DNA of 64,000 bases from Henckelia pumila (taxonomy: Eukaryota; Streptophyta; Magnoliopsida; Lamiales; Gesneriaceae): positions 82,480,589 through 82,544,588 of the forward strand of contig NC_133121.1 of NCBI RefSeq assembly GCF_033568475.1, in the 5' to 3' direction. This document shows, in pieces, positions 1 to 12,406 of the stretch. Below the pieces are notes generated by a model. It had not been told where the DNA came from, searched no databases, and saw only the letters and a list, made by a program, of their open reading frames with translations. Made by a program: the position numbers and the translations under genes. Position 1 is the first letter of the stretch. The number at the start of each line of letters is the position of its first letter.

Positions 1-1381
1 TTTGAGTTTTGGGGATTTCGAACCGTTATTGAGTTGTGATCTTGGCTTGTAAGTTGATCGAGGTTATTGATCATTTGTTGGTATCTGAACAGATTCGTTT
101 GGAGCTTGTCAAGCCCAAGATTAACAGCAATTGTTCGTTTCAGAGTTTTGGACGAAGAACGGTATAGAGAATTACCTTTAGCCTTGTTGTTGTTTAGATT
201 GGTTAGACTTTGATACAATCTTTTGTTGTAGCTTTCCAAAAGTTGGAACTACTGCATTGAAAGGTAAAAGCAGTCATCGTAGCGGGATAGCATACTCGAG
301 ACAGCTTAGTTCTTGAGTTTCCCCTTTTTAAATCACATACTTGTTTGTACACTTGTTCTAGCATGAAGAACTCGTGTCTTGTTGATTTCTTGGACTTTTG
401 ATTATGTGGCTTATGTTATGTTTCTGTTATGCATTCATCTTGAGCCAATCTTAATTTCAGCGGGCAGAACCGCCCTTTTTGTTTAGACGTTTGGGGACTA
501 TGACTGAGTGGCTTAGGTTGTAGTCTTTCGCCTAATGCTAGCATACTCATTATAGTTGCTCAAAGTGTAGAGGAGTGGGATACGTGACACCACCTCGATT
601 GAGAGAGTCGGTGAGTGGTTACGTGATCTCATCCTCGGGATCCCAAAAGCACAGCAGAAATCCCTCGTTTATCAGATTTGATATCCCGGTTTAAAGACAT
701 GCATTTCATTACGTTGTTATTGATTTCGTTGTTGTTTTGAAAGCATGTTTGTTGTTGTATTACTTGTATGTTGCTTTTACTGGGGTTATCAATCTCACCG
801 GTTATCCGGCTGTTGCTTTGTTTTGTATGTGTACTTGGCAACAGGTGGGGCAGGATCAAGTCAGAAGAGGCATGGTTAGCTTTGAGGGAATGATGTAGAA
901 GTGAGACTCGGTTTAGAAGTCTTGTTAGCATGACAATCTAGTTTATGTTTTGAAGTATGTTAAGAACTTGAACTTGGATTGGAAGTGGTCTTGCTTGTGG
1001 TTAGAACTCTTGTATTCTGTATTCGGCTTGTAATAGCTAGCATCGATGCGTGTTCTTCACTTTTATGTATTTAAATGCTATGTTGTTGGATATATATTAG
1101 TTGGATCATGTTAGAGTTCTTTTGGTTATGTTATTGCACTTTTGGAGGCTTGTTTTAAGCCAATTCAGCAGGCCATGCGCGCCCGCGCCTCGGGTGGTGC
1201 GCCCGCGCGTCCCACACTACGTTTCGGAAGTTTTGGGCAGAGCTTCAGGCGCGCCCGCGCGGGGGCTTGGGCAGGACGCCATGCGCGCCCGCGCGCCCCT
1301 TTTAAAAAAAATGCTCTTGGCTTTTAATTGCTTACTTATTTAATTACTCCTTTAATTGTTGTTTAGAACCGAGGTCTCACA
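1..1381 (+). mobile_element. LTR 3' portion of gypsy family A, second copy (A2)
   Basis: This is the right-hand part of an LTR whose left part lies outside the window. Read on the plus strand it matches the reverse complement of about 6436-7855, the 5' LTR of element A, including the shared terminal block GTTTAGAACCG followed by GGTCTCACA. It ends in CA at 1381 and is followed directly by A's own 3' LTR sequence starting with CAAAG, so A2 appears to have inserted into A's 3' LTR. CAAAG (1382-1386) is the expected 5-bp target duplication, but the partner copy is off the left edge. No coding sequence was seen in it. Confidence 0.8.
1175..1300. repeat. GC-rich module cluster in A2 LTR
   Basis: The core GCGCGCCCGCGC, or a close variant, occurs at about 1176, 1197, 1249 and 1283 inside otherwise AT-rich LTR. 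The cluster sits just before a TTTTAAAAAAAA tract and about 80 bp before the LTR end. The equivalent place in element A's LTR holds different hairpins (6541-6721). Confidence 0.75.
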
Positions 1382-1544
1382 CAAAGGTTCCAAGATAATA
1401 TAATAAACTCCAAATTTGCGTTTTAGTCCCTGAAAAATCCAAAAATTACAAAATATACCCTGCTAAAAATCAAGTCGGCTCTTGAACTCTGTAATCTCCG
1501 ATTATCTTAAATAAACTCAATTAATATAAATTTGGGGCGTCACA
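1382..1544 (-). repeat. Element A 3' LTR, first ~163 bp
   Basis: On the minus strand this begins TGTGACGCCCC at 1544 and matches the first part of the 5' LTR at 8463-8298 almost base for base. The rest is displaced by the A2 insertion. Confidence 0.85.
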
Positions 1545-1560
1545 ATTCTCCCCCTCTAAG
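1545..1560 (-). other. Element A polypurine tract
   Basis: On the minus strand this is a run of A and G (TTAGAGGGGGAGAATT) immediately before the 3' LTR. That is the usual primer for plus-strand DNA synthesis in LTR elements. Confidence 0.75.
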
Positions 1561-1641
1561 AAGAGATTTTGTCCTCGAAATCAATAAGAGTCAATCACAT
1601 AAGATAGAATAAAGAACAAAAGACAGTAAGAAGAACTCACG

Positions 1642-4600
1642 TCATCCGAATAACTCAGAAAAACACTGTCTCATTTCAGATTCTGTCTCTCAAGTTGCTT
1701 CCTTGACCCCGTGATGGCTCCAGTGAACTTTCACCAAAAGAATCGACTTGGTTCAGAGCTGTTTCTCTTTTTGGTCAAGGATCTGAATCGGTCGCTCAAA
1801 GTAGCTCAGAGTCACATCAAGCTCGACTTCCACAGGCTGAAGAATATGAGAATGATCTGGATGATAGTGAATACCAGATAAAGATGGAGGAAGTGCAAGC
1901 CTGTAGGCAAGATCGCCTAACTTCTCGAGAATTTCGTACGGTCCGATGAATCTCGGAGATAACTTCCCTCTCTTTTAGAATCTGACAGTGCCTCTGAAAG
2001 GAGAAATCTTCAAGAATACTCGGTCTCCCTGATCGAAACTCAGAGGTCTGTATCTGATATTTGCATACTTCGCCTGTCTATCCTGAGCTGACTTCATTCT
2101 CGTCTGAATGATCTTAACTTGCTCTGCCATGCCTCTAAGCATATCCGGTCCCAAATCAGGTGACTCGGACACATCGTCCCAAAACAAAGGAGATCGGCAC
2201 TTCTTGCCGTACAAAGCCTCAAAAGGTGTCATACCAATACTCGCTTGGTAACTATTGTTGTAAGAAAACTTGACAAAAGGCAAAGAATCCTGCCAACTAG
2301 TGCCAAAGTCTAGCACTACTACTCGAAGCATATCCTCTAACTTCTGGATAGTCCGCTCTGGCTGTCCGTCGGTTTGAGGATGATAGGCTGTACTCAGATG
2401 CAATCGAGTACCAAGTTCCTCTTGAAAACTGTGCCAAAAGTGCGAAATGAATCTAGGGTCTCGGTCTGAAATGATCGACTTTGGCACACCATGAAATCTC
2501 ACAACATTGCTAACATATAACTCAGCCATCTGATTGTGACGATATGTCATCCTGTACGGAATAAAGCAAGCAGACTTTGTCAATCTGTCGATCACTACCC
2601 AAATAGCATCGCATCCTCGAACAGATCGCGGTAGCTTCGTGACAAAATCCATCGAAATGTGATCTCATTTCCATTCAGGAACAGATAGACTATGCAACAG
2701 ACCACCCGGTCGCTTTCTTTCTGCTTTCACTTGCTGACAGTTCAAACATCGAGATACAAACCTCGCAACATAGCTCTTCATTCTCTTCCACCAAAACTGA
2801 TTCTTCAGATCGTTATACATCTTACGACCTCCAGGATGAATACTGAATCGACTGCAATGATCCTCTTGGAGAATACGCTGCCTCAACTCCGAAATATCAG
2901 GCACAATAATACGGTTATTTATAAACAAAACATCATCTCTAACCTGGAATGCAGACTGATGCCCATATGTAACTTTCTCTACTGAAATCTCAGTGCTCGG
3001 ATCAGACTTCTGTGCTTCTTTCAAGATAAATAACTCTGGCTCAGCTAGAATAGCAAACAATCTGATAGTCTTTCTATCTGTTTCAAACTCCAAACCAGAA
3101 GTGCAACAATCATCAATCAACTGAGAAACACCGATAGTACAAAGAGATAAAGAACAAAGCTTTTGGCTCAAGGCATCTGCAACTGCATTCGACTTTCCCG
3201 GGTAATACTTGATTTCACAGTCAAAATCCTTCAACAGATCTAACCATCTTCTCTGTCTCATATTCAGCTCTGCCTGTGAAAACAAGTACTTAAGGCTCTT
3301 ATGATCAGAAAAGATCTCGAAAGACTCACCATACAGATAGTGACCCCAGATCTTCAGAGCAATTACGATCGCAGCGAGTTCAAGATCATGAACCGGATAA
3401 CGATTCTCGTGCGGCTTCAGCTGCCTCGATGCATACACTATCAAATGCTTATGTTGCATAAGAACACATCCCAAGCCTCGGTTACAAGCATCGCAATACA
3501 CGGTAAAACCTTCAGTACCTAATGGAATAGAAAGAATCGAAGCACTGGTCAGTCTCCTCTTCAGATCAATGAAACTAGCCTCACAATCTGCAGTCCAGAT
3601 AAAAGGCGCATTCTTCTGAGTCAGATGGGTAATCGGCTTGGCAATAGATGAGTATCCCTCGATGAATCGGCGATAATAACCAGCTAAACCCATAAAGCTT
3701 CGGATTCGATCTTTCTGGGATCGACAGAAATCCCATCTCCAGAGATAATATGACCGAGAAAGACAACTCGATCCAACCAAAACTCACACTTAGATAGCTT
3801 GTCAAACAACTGTTCAACCGGCAAAATTTGCAAGATGATCCTCAAATGCTCTGCATAATCAGTACGGTTCTTCGAATAGATAATAATATCATCGATGAAG
3901 ATAATAACAAACTCATCCAAATAGCACTGAAAGATACGGTTCATCAAACCCATAAAAACCGCTGGAGCGTTAGTCAAACCAAACGGCATTACTATAAACT
4001 CTAAATGACCATACCTCGTACTGAATGTGGTCTTAGAAACATCTTCCTCACACACTCTCAGCTGATGATAACCCGACCTCAGATCAATCTTCGAATAGAT
4101 AAAAGAACCCTGCAGTTGATCAAAAAGGTCATCTATTCGGGGTAAAGGATATATGTTCTTTACCGTCGCTTGATTCAGTTGACGGTAATGAATACAGAGC
4201 CGCATAAAACCATCCTTCTTCCGAACAAACAAAACAGGAGCACCCCAAGGCGACACACTAGGTCTGATGTATCCCTTGGCAATCAAATCCTCAAGTTGTT
4301 CTTTCAATTCTCTCAATTCGATCGGTGCCATACGATAAGGAGCTTTGGAAATAGGTTGAGTACCTGACACTAAATCAATGCTGAATTCGATCTCTCGAAT
4401 AGGCGGAAATCCAGGAATCTCATCTGGAAAAACATCAGCAAATTCTCTAACCACTGGTATATCAACCAATTCTGGTCTAGATCTCAGTACGTCAACTGCA
4501 TAAACCAAAAATCCTTTTGCACCTCTCTGTAACAAACGAGTCATCTATAACACGGAAATCAAAGGAATTCTAAATCGAGAACCCTTACCGAAGAATTTCC

Positions 4601-4988
4601 ACTCATCTACCATTTCAGGTCTGAATCTGACAACCTTCTGAAAACAATCGATGGTTGCCCTGTACTTGGTTAAATCATCTATACCAACAATACAGTCAAA
4701 ATCTGACAGCCCAAGTACAATACAGTCAAATTCTAACAAATTCTCCTCAAAAAAAAGTTCAGAGTTCCTGACTAATCTGACAGAAACAATTCCTCCACCC
4801 AAAGGTGAAGTAACAGCTACTACAGTAGGCAAAAGCTCAGTAGGCAAAGCATGCATCAACACAAATTTTTCAGAGATAAAGAAATGAGAAGCACCTGTAT
4901 CTATCAAAACATGAGCAGAATAACCGAAAATCGAACAGTTACCTGCTATAACATCGTCAGGTGCTACCTGAGCCTGATCCTTTGTCAA
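1642..4988 (-). pseudogene. Element A pol: protease, RT, RNase H, integrase, chromodomain-like tail
   Basis: The polyprotein is read from 4988 downward. The protease carries the aspartic site DTGASH near 4890. The RT (about 4500-3700) has the conserved segment around [10 protein letters not shown] and an FIDD active site near 3890. RNase H (about 3560-3180) has the YCDA and DHKSL motifs, and the integrase zinc region ends in CLNCQQ near 2745. The integrase core (2652-1975) keeps the DD-E residues (VIDRLTKSA, ISDRD, QPERT). The tail runs to a stop at 1642. Breaks are a TAG between PR and RT (4545), a frame change near 3780-3690, a TGA at a conserved Trp before the integrase core (about 2662), a stop at 1975, and a TGA at a conserved Trp in the tail near 1690. 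Non-functional. Confidence 0.9.
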
Positions 4989-4999
4989 AGCAAAGACTC

Positions 5000-6132
5000 G
5001 TGCATGCTGTCTTGGAGGTTGGTTCGCATTTGGGTTACTTCCTGTTTGTTCTGCTGCTGAGGCTGGAAGGATTGAACCACAGAAGTCTACCTCTTAGGCT
5101 GAGCTGTGGTCTAGAAGAAATCCCACTCAGAGCTCGATCTTTACCTCACTGGGGACACACCTTAGCAAAGTGTCCTGGCTGCTGACACATATTGCAGTTC
5201 CCAAAGACTCCTACACACTAATCTTGGGAGTGTCTACCCCCACACTTGTTGCAGAAAAAAGATGAAGATCCAGAACTCTGTCCTGAACCAAACTACTTGG
5301 AGCCACTAGTGCTAGAAGAACTGTTCCCCTACTTCTTGAACTGTTTCCCTTTGGCTCTAAAATGATCCTCTCTGTTACCCTCACTGCTTCCTTCTTCATA
5401 CCTCTGTGGTTGGTTGTGATACTGCGATGGCTGATTCTGACACTGAGACGGTTGGTTATGAGATTGTCTCTACTGCTGAGGTACCATCTGATTTCCTCTC
5501 TGTCTCCACAAACCTGCTTCAGCTCCCTTTGTATGATTAATGGCATCCGCAAAGTTATCGGGTCTAGCAGTGTTTACCAACGTGAAGATGTCGGGGTTCA
5601 AGCCGTTGATGAACTGATCGGATTTTTTTTCTTCATTGTTGGCAATGTGCGGTGCAAATCTCAACAAACTGTCAAACTTGGCTACATACTCCTCGATGTT
5701 CAAGTTTCCTTGCCTCAGATTAGCAAACTCGGCTCCCTTATCCTTTCAGTACGAAATAGGGAAAAACCGCTTATAAAACTATGTTTTGAAAAGAGTCCAA
5801 ATAATAACTGTACCTCGATTCTCCATGTCTCTCTTCATCATGATCCACCAGTTCTTAGCAACACCACGAAGCTGATGAATGACTAACCTAGTTCGGCGGT
5901 CATCTCATTATTCAAGGGAATCGAACAAATGATCAATGTCGTCCAACCAGCTCTCGCAGTCAACAGGATTCTCTGTACCCAGCAACAGAGGAGGGTTAAA
6001 CGACTGAAACCTCTTTAGCAAGGTTTCCATAGGCGTCGTTGTGGCATCCATCCGATTATTTTCTGTACTAGCATGCTCATTCGGAGGAGTAACTGGCGGT
6101 GGGTTTCTATTAATAACTCGACGAGGACCCAT
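5000..6132 (-). pseudogene. Element A gag (broken)
   Basis: The likely start is the ATG at 6132 (product begins MGPRRV). The N-terminal Gag segment runs to a stop at 5908. Further segments with Retrotrans_gag character follow in shifted frames, including a stretch with WWIMMKRDME and then LRQGNLNIEEYVAKFDSL near 5710. A CCHC zinc knuckle (C-x2-C-x4-H-x4-C, around CNMCQQPGHFAKVC) is readable at about 5150-5200. Gag normally coats element RNA and builds the virus-like particle. The frame is broken at several points, so this copy cannot do so. Confidence 0.8.
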
Positions 6133-6421
6133 CTGATAATCAAAGGTTAGGACACGAGATATCCCAATTGCTACAATTCGGTGCCCTTTCAACCCCTCAA
6201 AAAATCGGATACCAGTCGATAACAAAAACAGTTATATCTCAAGTAGTCCATGCTTTATAAATTAAATCACATAATCATGTAATTCAAATAATTCTCAAAT
6301 AATAAATCATGCTCGCATGTAATTTAAATAATCAAACAAGTAACTCAATCACATGCGAGGAGCCAATACATGCGGACTCGATCTACCCCGCTCGCTGAGC
6401 TTCAACCAAGAACATATCACT

Positions 6422-6435
6422 TTGATACCACTTAA
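6422..6435 (-). other. Element A primer binding site
   Basis: On the minus strand TGGTATCAAAG lies 4 nt inside the 5' LTR end. It differs by one base from the plant initiator-Met tRNA complement TGGTATCAGAG. Confidence 0.75.
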
Positions 6436-8463
6436 TGTGAGACCGCGGTTCTAAACATCTAATCTCATATTAAACAATAATTAAGCATACAAGATCCAAG
6501 ACTAAAAGCAATAAGAAATTTTTTTTAAAATAAACAGTGTCTCGCTCGATCGGTAGAACTCAACCGTTCGAGCGAGCAAGAAAATCCAAACTCACTGTCC
6601 GGAAGAATCCAGCACCGCTCGATCGGTAAGATTCAACCGATCGAGCGGGCACACATTTTTCAAAACAAAAACTTGGCACAATTTCCATCGCTCGATCGAT
6701 CAAACTCTACCGATCGAGCAATGATAGAACAGAGCTAAAATAAACAGCAGAAAACTTGCCAAAGCTCAAGTCCAATACATTCAAAACATAACAAGGTTCA
6801 TAATACACGCAACGACAACATACAAAACTCAATACTCGCATAAACGATACAACAGATAATAAGAAGTTCGAGTTCTAAACATGTTCCAATATAAAGTAGA
6901 TAGACATGTTGATACAACTTCTAAACCGAGTCCCACTTCTATCTCTCACTCTTGACGCTAACCAGGTCTTCGCTGACTTGATCCTGCCCCACCTGTTGCC
7001 AAGTACACATACAAAACAAAACAACAACCGGATAACTCCGGTGAGAATGATATTCCCAGTAAAAGCAACATAACATGCAATAACAAATAAAATAACAACA
7101 ACATGCTTTCAAGACAACAACATATTCAGTGTCAATACGAATGAAATGCATGTCTTTAAAATCGGGATATCAACTCTGATAAACAATGGATTGCTGCTAT
7201 GCTTTTGGGATCTCGAGGATGAGATCACGTAACGACTCACCGACTCTCCAAATCGAGGTGGTGCCACGTATCCCAATCCCCTAAACTTTGGTGCGACTAT
7301 AAGGAGTATGCTGACGCTGGGTGAACTTCTACAACCCAGGCCAGTCGTAGTATAGCCCCCAAAACGTCTAAATAAAAAGGGCATTCTGCCCACTGAAATC
7401 AAAGGTTTGTCTCAAGATGAATGCATAAGAAAACATAAATCATTAAGCCATATAACAAAGCTCAAACAACAAAATACATGTTCCACATTCTAGAACAAGT
7501 ATTGATGCAAGTATATGATTTAAGGGAAACTCAAGAACCAACTGTCTCGAGTGTGTTATCCCACTAAAACGATGACTGCTTGTACCTTTCGATACGAATA
7601 GCTCCAACTCTGGATAAGCTACAATAAAAGGTTATATCAAAAACTATACAACCTAAACAACAACATCGCTCAAGGTAAACTCTTTACCGCTCTTCATCAA
7701 ACTCTTCTACGATCGACTGATGCTAACTCTGGGCTCGACAAACTTCAAACGAATCTGTACATAGGCAAAAGATGATCAACAATGACGAACAAACCCATTT
7801 TCCAAAGTTCTACGATTCAAACGGTTCAAAATCTCAAAACTCAAACCGGCGGCATAACGACTATAAACTGATCAAACCAAAAACGCAGACAGTAGTACAA
7901 CATTGAAAACAACTCAAATCAATGCTAAAAAAACAATAACAACTCAAATCCAACACATCTCAAAATCCACTTTTTTGAAAATGCTTCCAAAAAATCATAA
8001 CAAATCCGAACGACGCTCTATTTCAAAACCGACTGAGAATAAACGATAATAACTCGTTCAAGAACAACATAACCGAAACTCAATCGATTCTAACAACATC
8101 TAAAAATATAAGTCTAGTTGATCAAAGAAAAACTTACGATAAAACAAAGATATCGATGTTGTGATCGCTAATCTGCCTTCAGAAATAAATTCTAACGGAC
8201 GGATCGAGCTCGGACTGAAATCTGAAAGCTTGAAAGGACTTGGAGGCGTTAACAATGGTGAAGAGGTGAGATGGAGGTGATGGAGTGAATCAAGAATATT
8301 CAAAGGTGCCAAGATAATATAATAAACTCCAAATTTGCGTTTTAGTCCCTGAAAAATCCAAAAATTGCAAAATAGACCCTGATCAAAATCAAGTCGTCTC
8401 TTGAACTCTGTAATCTCCGATTATCTCAAATAAACTCAATTAAGATAAATTTGGGGCATTACA
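6436..8463 (-). repeat. Element A 5' LTR (2,028 bp)
   Basis: On the minus strand it starts TGTAATGCCCC at 8463 and ends GGTCTCACA at 6436, giving TG...CA termini. No protein gene was recognised in it. The primer binding site lies just inside. It holds three hairpin modules at 6541-6721. Confidence 0.85.
6541..6721. repeat. Three hairpin modules in element A LTR
   Basis: Module 1 (6541-6576) has a 14-bp stem with one mismatch. Module 2 (6615-6648) has a perfect 13-bp stem, CCGCTCGATCGGT against its complement, with an 8-nt loop. Module 3 (6688-6721) is an imperfect version. Module starts are 74 and 73 bp apart. Confidence 0.85.
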
Positions 8464-8464
8464 G

Positions 8465-9756
8465 ATGGCGGACAATCGTACTGTATGGGATCTGATTAGG
8501 CCACTAGTTGAAGGTTATGGATCTAGCATAGTTCGCCCCGCTGTTGAGGCGAACAATTTTGAGCTGAAACACTCTACTATTCAGCTGATCCAACTGCAAG
8601 CGAGATTTGGGGGTACGGTGGAGTACCCCTACGCTCATCTGGAGCATTTTCTGTCGATCTGCGACACGTTCAAGGTTAATGGGGTAACATCTAATGCAGT
8701 GCGACTGCGGTTATTCCCATTTTCTCTATAGGGAGATGCACTTGAGTGGCTAGATGATCTGCCTACCGGTTCTATCACTACTTGGACTGAGGTTGTTCAA
8801 ACTTTTTTGAACAAGTATTTTCCTCCTACAAAGATGGCGAAGTTATTTTCTGACATTATTTCTTACAGGAAAAAGGAGGGAGAGTCCTTACATACAGCAT
8901 GAACCAGATTTAAGATGTTGAGGAGTGTCCTCAACATAATCTCACTCAGAGCCAGCACACGCAGACATTCTATAATGGAGCTGATCCATCAGTGTGTTCT
9001 ATGTTGGACGCTGCTGCTAATGGCTGCTTATTCAGGAAGACGTCGGCAGAAGCTTGGGATATTATAGGTAATATGGCAGAGAGTAGCATTGGGTGGTCAG
9101 ATGTGAAGAAGGAGAAAAAGGCTGGAATTCTAGAGGTTGATGCTTTAATAGCCCTGAATGCAAAGATTGACGCTCTGACACACCAAGTGTCACTTATGAA
9201 ATTAGCACCAACGACTCAAGTACAAGGGAATCTGCCAGAGGAACAGCAGTTATTTGAAGTTGAAGCAGCTAATTTTGCAGAAAACCAAGGACGACAGCCG
9301 TTCAACTCCTACAATAACAACTACAATCAGAACTGGCTGCCCAAGCAAGAGGAGAAGAAACCGAGTTTTGAGGAGATGATGATGAAATATGTGGCTGTTA
9401 CTGAGGCTCGGCTACAAAATCAAGAAGTTATGCTACAAAAATTTGAGACTCAGATGGCTCAGATAGCAACCCAACTGTCTACTCATCTTACTGGAGCGTT
9501 GTCGAGTAACACCGAAACAAATCCTAGATGCGTGAATGCTATCATGGTAGTTAATAGATCACAATCTGAAAAACTTGAGCAGCAGAGGGACAAAGAAAAT
9601 TCAGAATTAAAGAAGGATGCGCGTACTGAAAATTCCTCCATGGCAGGTAGGAAAGGTACGACTTTAAAATTTGAGGTTAATGATGATGTTAATATTTCTA
9701 CTTTACCTTTTCCTCAAAGAGCTAAGCAGTTATTGTTTGATTTTCAATTTAAATAG
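8465..9756 (+). pseudogene. Element E Athila-like gag (broken)
   Basis: The ATG at 8465 opens a product beginning MADNRTVWDL. The core Gag domain covers about residues 35-150, with a segment around LQARFGGTVEYPYAHLEHFL. There is a TAG after FPFSL (8729), a TGA at the conserved Trp of the HTAWTRF position (about 8900), and a frame change near 8930-8990. Reading resumes with MLDAAANGCLF (about 9001) and continues through a glutamine-rich coiled region to a stop at 9754. The family normally makes the particle shell. This copy is inactivated. Confidence 0.8.
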
Positions 9757-10524
9757 TTTTTGAAAACTTTCAAGAAACTACATGTTAGCATACCTTTTGC
9801 AGACTTTTTAGCTCAGATGCCAAACTATGATGAATTTCTGAAGGATTTACTGAGGAATAAAAAGAAGTTAAATGGTGTGACGTAAGTCACAATGCATGAG
9901 GAGTGTTCGACTGTGCTTCAAAATAAGCTCCCGCAAAAATCTCAAGATACAGGGAGTTTTTCTATACCTTGCCAAATTGGAAGTTTATCAGTTGATAATG
10001 TTTTGTGTGATTTAGGATCAAGTATAAATTTAATGTCTCATGCACTTGCTATGAAATTGGGTATATGCAACATTGAACAAGCAAATATTTCTCTTAAATT
10101 TGCTGATGGATCTATTAAATACACAAGAGGAGTCGTGGAAAATATTTTAGTCAAGATAGACAAATTTATTTATCCTGTAGATTTTGTTATTATTGACATA
10201 TATGAAAATTGTGAGGTTCTTTTGATTTTTGGACGTCCATTTTTAGCCATGAGTCGAGCCTTAGTGGATGTTAAAAAGGAAGAGTTAGTTTTGAGGTTTA
10301 ATGATGAGCAAGTAGTATTCCATATGTTTAAGTCGGCTAGTGATAGTTCGAATTTAAAATCTTGCTATGTTGTTAATTTTATTGATGTGATTAATTATGT
10401 TGGGGACTGTCAGCAGGTTCAACTCTCCGCAGGAATTGGTCCCTTGAAAAATCTCTATAGAAGTGAAGAATGCAGTTGCAGGACTGATCTGAGTTTTTCC
10501 ATGACGATGGATAAGTCACCTTGA
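9757..10524 (+). pseudogene. Element E aspartic protease region
   Basis: This continues the same frame as gag through two stops (about 9754 and 9883), then is open from 9892 to 10524. The retropepsin site reads CDLGSSINLM near residue 40 of the open part, followed by a flap-like region and the conserved LIFGRPFLA. The DLGSS variant is typical of Athila-type elements. After the stop the sequence goes straight into non-coding DNA, so pol downstream of PR has been lost. Confidence 0.8.
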
Positions 10525-11995
10525 ATGTCGCCACTCAAGAGAGGACTATAGTCGTGCTATAGACTATAAATTTAGCGCTGACTGGGAGGCAACCCAGTGT
10601 TCTTTACCTTGTTTTTTTTTTTAATTTTTGGTTTTTGGTTTTTGTTTCTTTTTCTTTTATTTTTATTTCTTTCCCATGCCAATTTGCCGTGGCTGACTGA
10701 TATACCCAGCCTGCTGCTACCGTCCCAGTACTAAGAAGGAAGCAAATGAATTTGCAACCAAGGGAGTGTTACTTTTTCATTCCCTTTTTGTTGTTTGTCT
10801 TGCATTTGTTCTTTGTTTGTGCATACTGTTTTTGTTTCTAGAGTATTGAGGGCAATGCTTTGGATAAGTATGGGGGGTAGATTAGTTTTGTTTGTTTTGT
10901 TGTTTTGCATTCATTCGGTTTAGTTTATTGCATATAGTTCGTATTCATGCATCTCATTGTGTTTTTGTTATGTGAATAAGTAGAATGATGAATGTTGGAC
11001 GATGATGATAGAGTTGTGAAAAAAAAATTTGTTTTTAAAAAATGTTACTTTTGATTGAACATAAGAAACTGTTGGTTGACTCGTGAATCATTTTTAAGCA
11101 CGCATGTTAGACTGGTGTAGTGTAGCGAAGTAATTGATAAGTTCGTGTTTGTTTGACCATTGCACGGCAATAGATGCTTGTTGAGCATGATAGTGTTTTT
11201 TATTCTTGATGGTTGTTAGACATTGCATGCATGATTTTAGGCGTACCTACAAAATTTTTTATAAACTTTTGTTGAAAACATAAGTTAACTCCATCCGGGT
11301 TACGAGTGAGGGATTGAAATTCTAATCCCTTGTTCTTGACTAAGTATGCGGATTCCATGGGGTTACCAACATTTTGAAATTTTATTTTAACAATTCCATC
11401 CGGTCTTGGAAAATGATTGAAATTCTAATTAATTTTTCCATGGCTAAGTTTGCGGGTTAAATGGGATTGTTGCTCCATCTGGGCTATAGATGAGGGGATT
11501 GAAATTCTAATTCTATCTTAGTTATAACCAAGTTTGCGGGTAATTATTGGGGAAAAAAAACCGGGTGAAAAATCTGGCGGTGCGTAATTAATCTCAAGAA
11601 ATTGCATGTTCTTGTTTGGGATTGTTGAGATGAAAGAGTGCTGGATTGTGACCCTTGCACTGAATTATCATAGGTCTCTAAGCATTCTTAGGACAGATTC
11701 TTTTGAAGTTGCATGAAACTAGAATAACATGGCACACACACACATTTACGTTAAACTGACAGTGTATTGTGGAAAATCGAAAGTTGTTATGGTTTTTGGT
11801 AGATTGAAGTAGAGCTCGTCTGAGGCTATCTTAAACTGACAGTGTATTGTAGAAAATCGAAAGTTGTTATGGTTTTTGGTAGATTGAAGTAGAGCTCGTC
11901 TGAGGCTATCTTGTACATGATTCATTCGTACTTGTGTTATTGCATTGTGTTTTTGCATGTCTTGCTCGAGGGCGAGCAAGGTTCAAGTATGGGGG
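10525..11995 (+). other. Element E 3' non-coding region
   Basis: No gene was seen. It begins with the Athila-type block around 10580-10600. It holds three imperfect repeats of about 80-100 bp starting near 11291, 11394 and 11474, each containing GATTGAAATTCTAAT. It then holds a perfectly phased 80-bp duplication and ends in a G-rich polypurine tract (GTATGGGGG) at 11988-11995. Confidence 0.7.
11751..11910 (+). repeat. 80-bp tandem duplication
   Basis: The units at 11751-11830 and 11831-11910 are identical except for one G/A difference, which suggests recent slippage or unequal exchange. Confidence 0.95.
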
Positions 11996-12167
11996 TGTTG
12001 ATAAGTGCATTGTGTATGCATTATTTTGTGTCATTTTTATGGTTATTTTGCATGCATTTATTTTACATCATGTGTTTTATTTATATTTTATTTATTGTGT
12101 ATGCATTCAACTCTCCTGGTTGATTTTTGTAGGTTAATGGAGCTTTTAGATGAAAACGGAGTTAAAG

Positions 12168-12344
12168 TCTCGCGCATGGGCGAGTTCTCATCTCGCGCGT
12201 ACGCCACAACAATTTCCAGCAACGATGTTTTGAGGACTCGCGCGAGCGAGTTTATATCTCGCGTGCGCACGAGAGGAGGTCCAGGAATCTGTTTTGAAGG
12301 CTTGCGCGCGCGCGAGAATTCTTCCAGGCGCGAGCGCGAGTTCG
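12168..12344. repeat. Palindromic CG-rich modules in element E LTR
   Basis: Three modules lie at 12168-12205, 12236-12275 and 12301-12344. They are built from CTCGCGCGAGCGAG-like inverted repeats, start 68 and 65 bp apart, and sit in AT-rich DNA 60-240 bp upstream of the TATA box. Confidence 0.8.
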
Positions 12345-12406
12345 GGATGTTGAGTGTCCGTGAAATTCTTGTTGCGAAAGGAATTTAGTTTAAGGGATCC
12401 AGAACA

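Larger units (their letters stand above)
1382..8463 (-). mobile_element. Element A: Ty3/gypsy chromovirus-like LTR retrotransposon, degenerate
   Basis: On the minus strand the order is 5' LTR (8463-6436), primer binding site, gag, protease, reverse transcriptase, RNase H, integrase, chromodomain-like tail, polypurine tract, and the first part of the 3' LTR (1544-1382). That 3' LTR is then interrupted by A2. The Pol order PR-RT-RH-IN defines Ty3/gypsy, and the tail after integrase suggests a Tekay/Del-type chromovirus. Several frameshifts and in-frame stops show that it is dead. Its right end (TGT at 8463) abuts the start codon of the Athila-like gag of element E, so A inserted into E. Confidence 0.88.

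Noticed and set aside
2692..2985. Plus-strand frames across 2.7-5.9 kb
   Set aside because: Shadows of the minus-strand pol and gag of element A.
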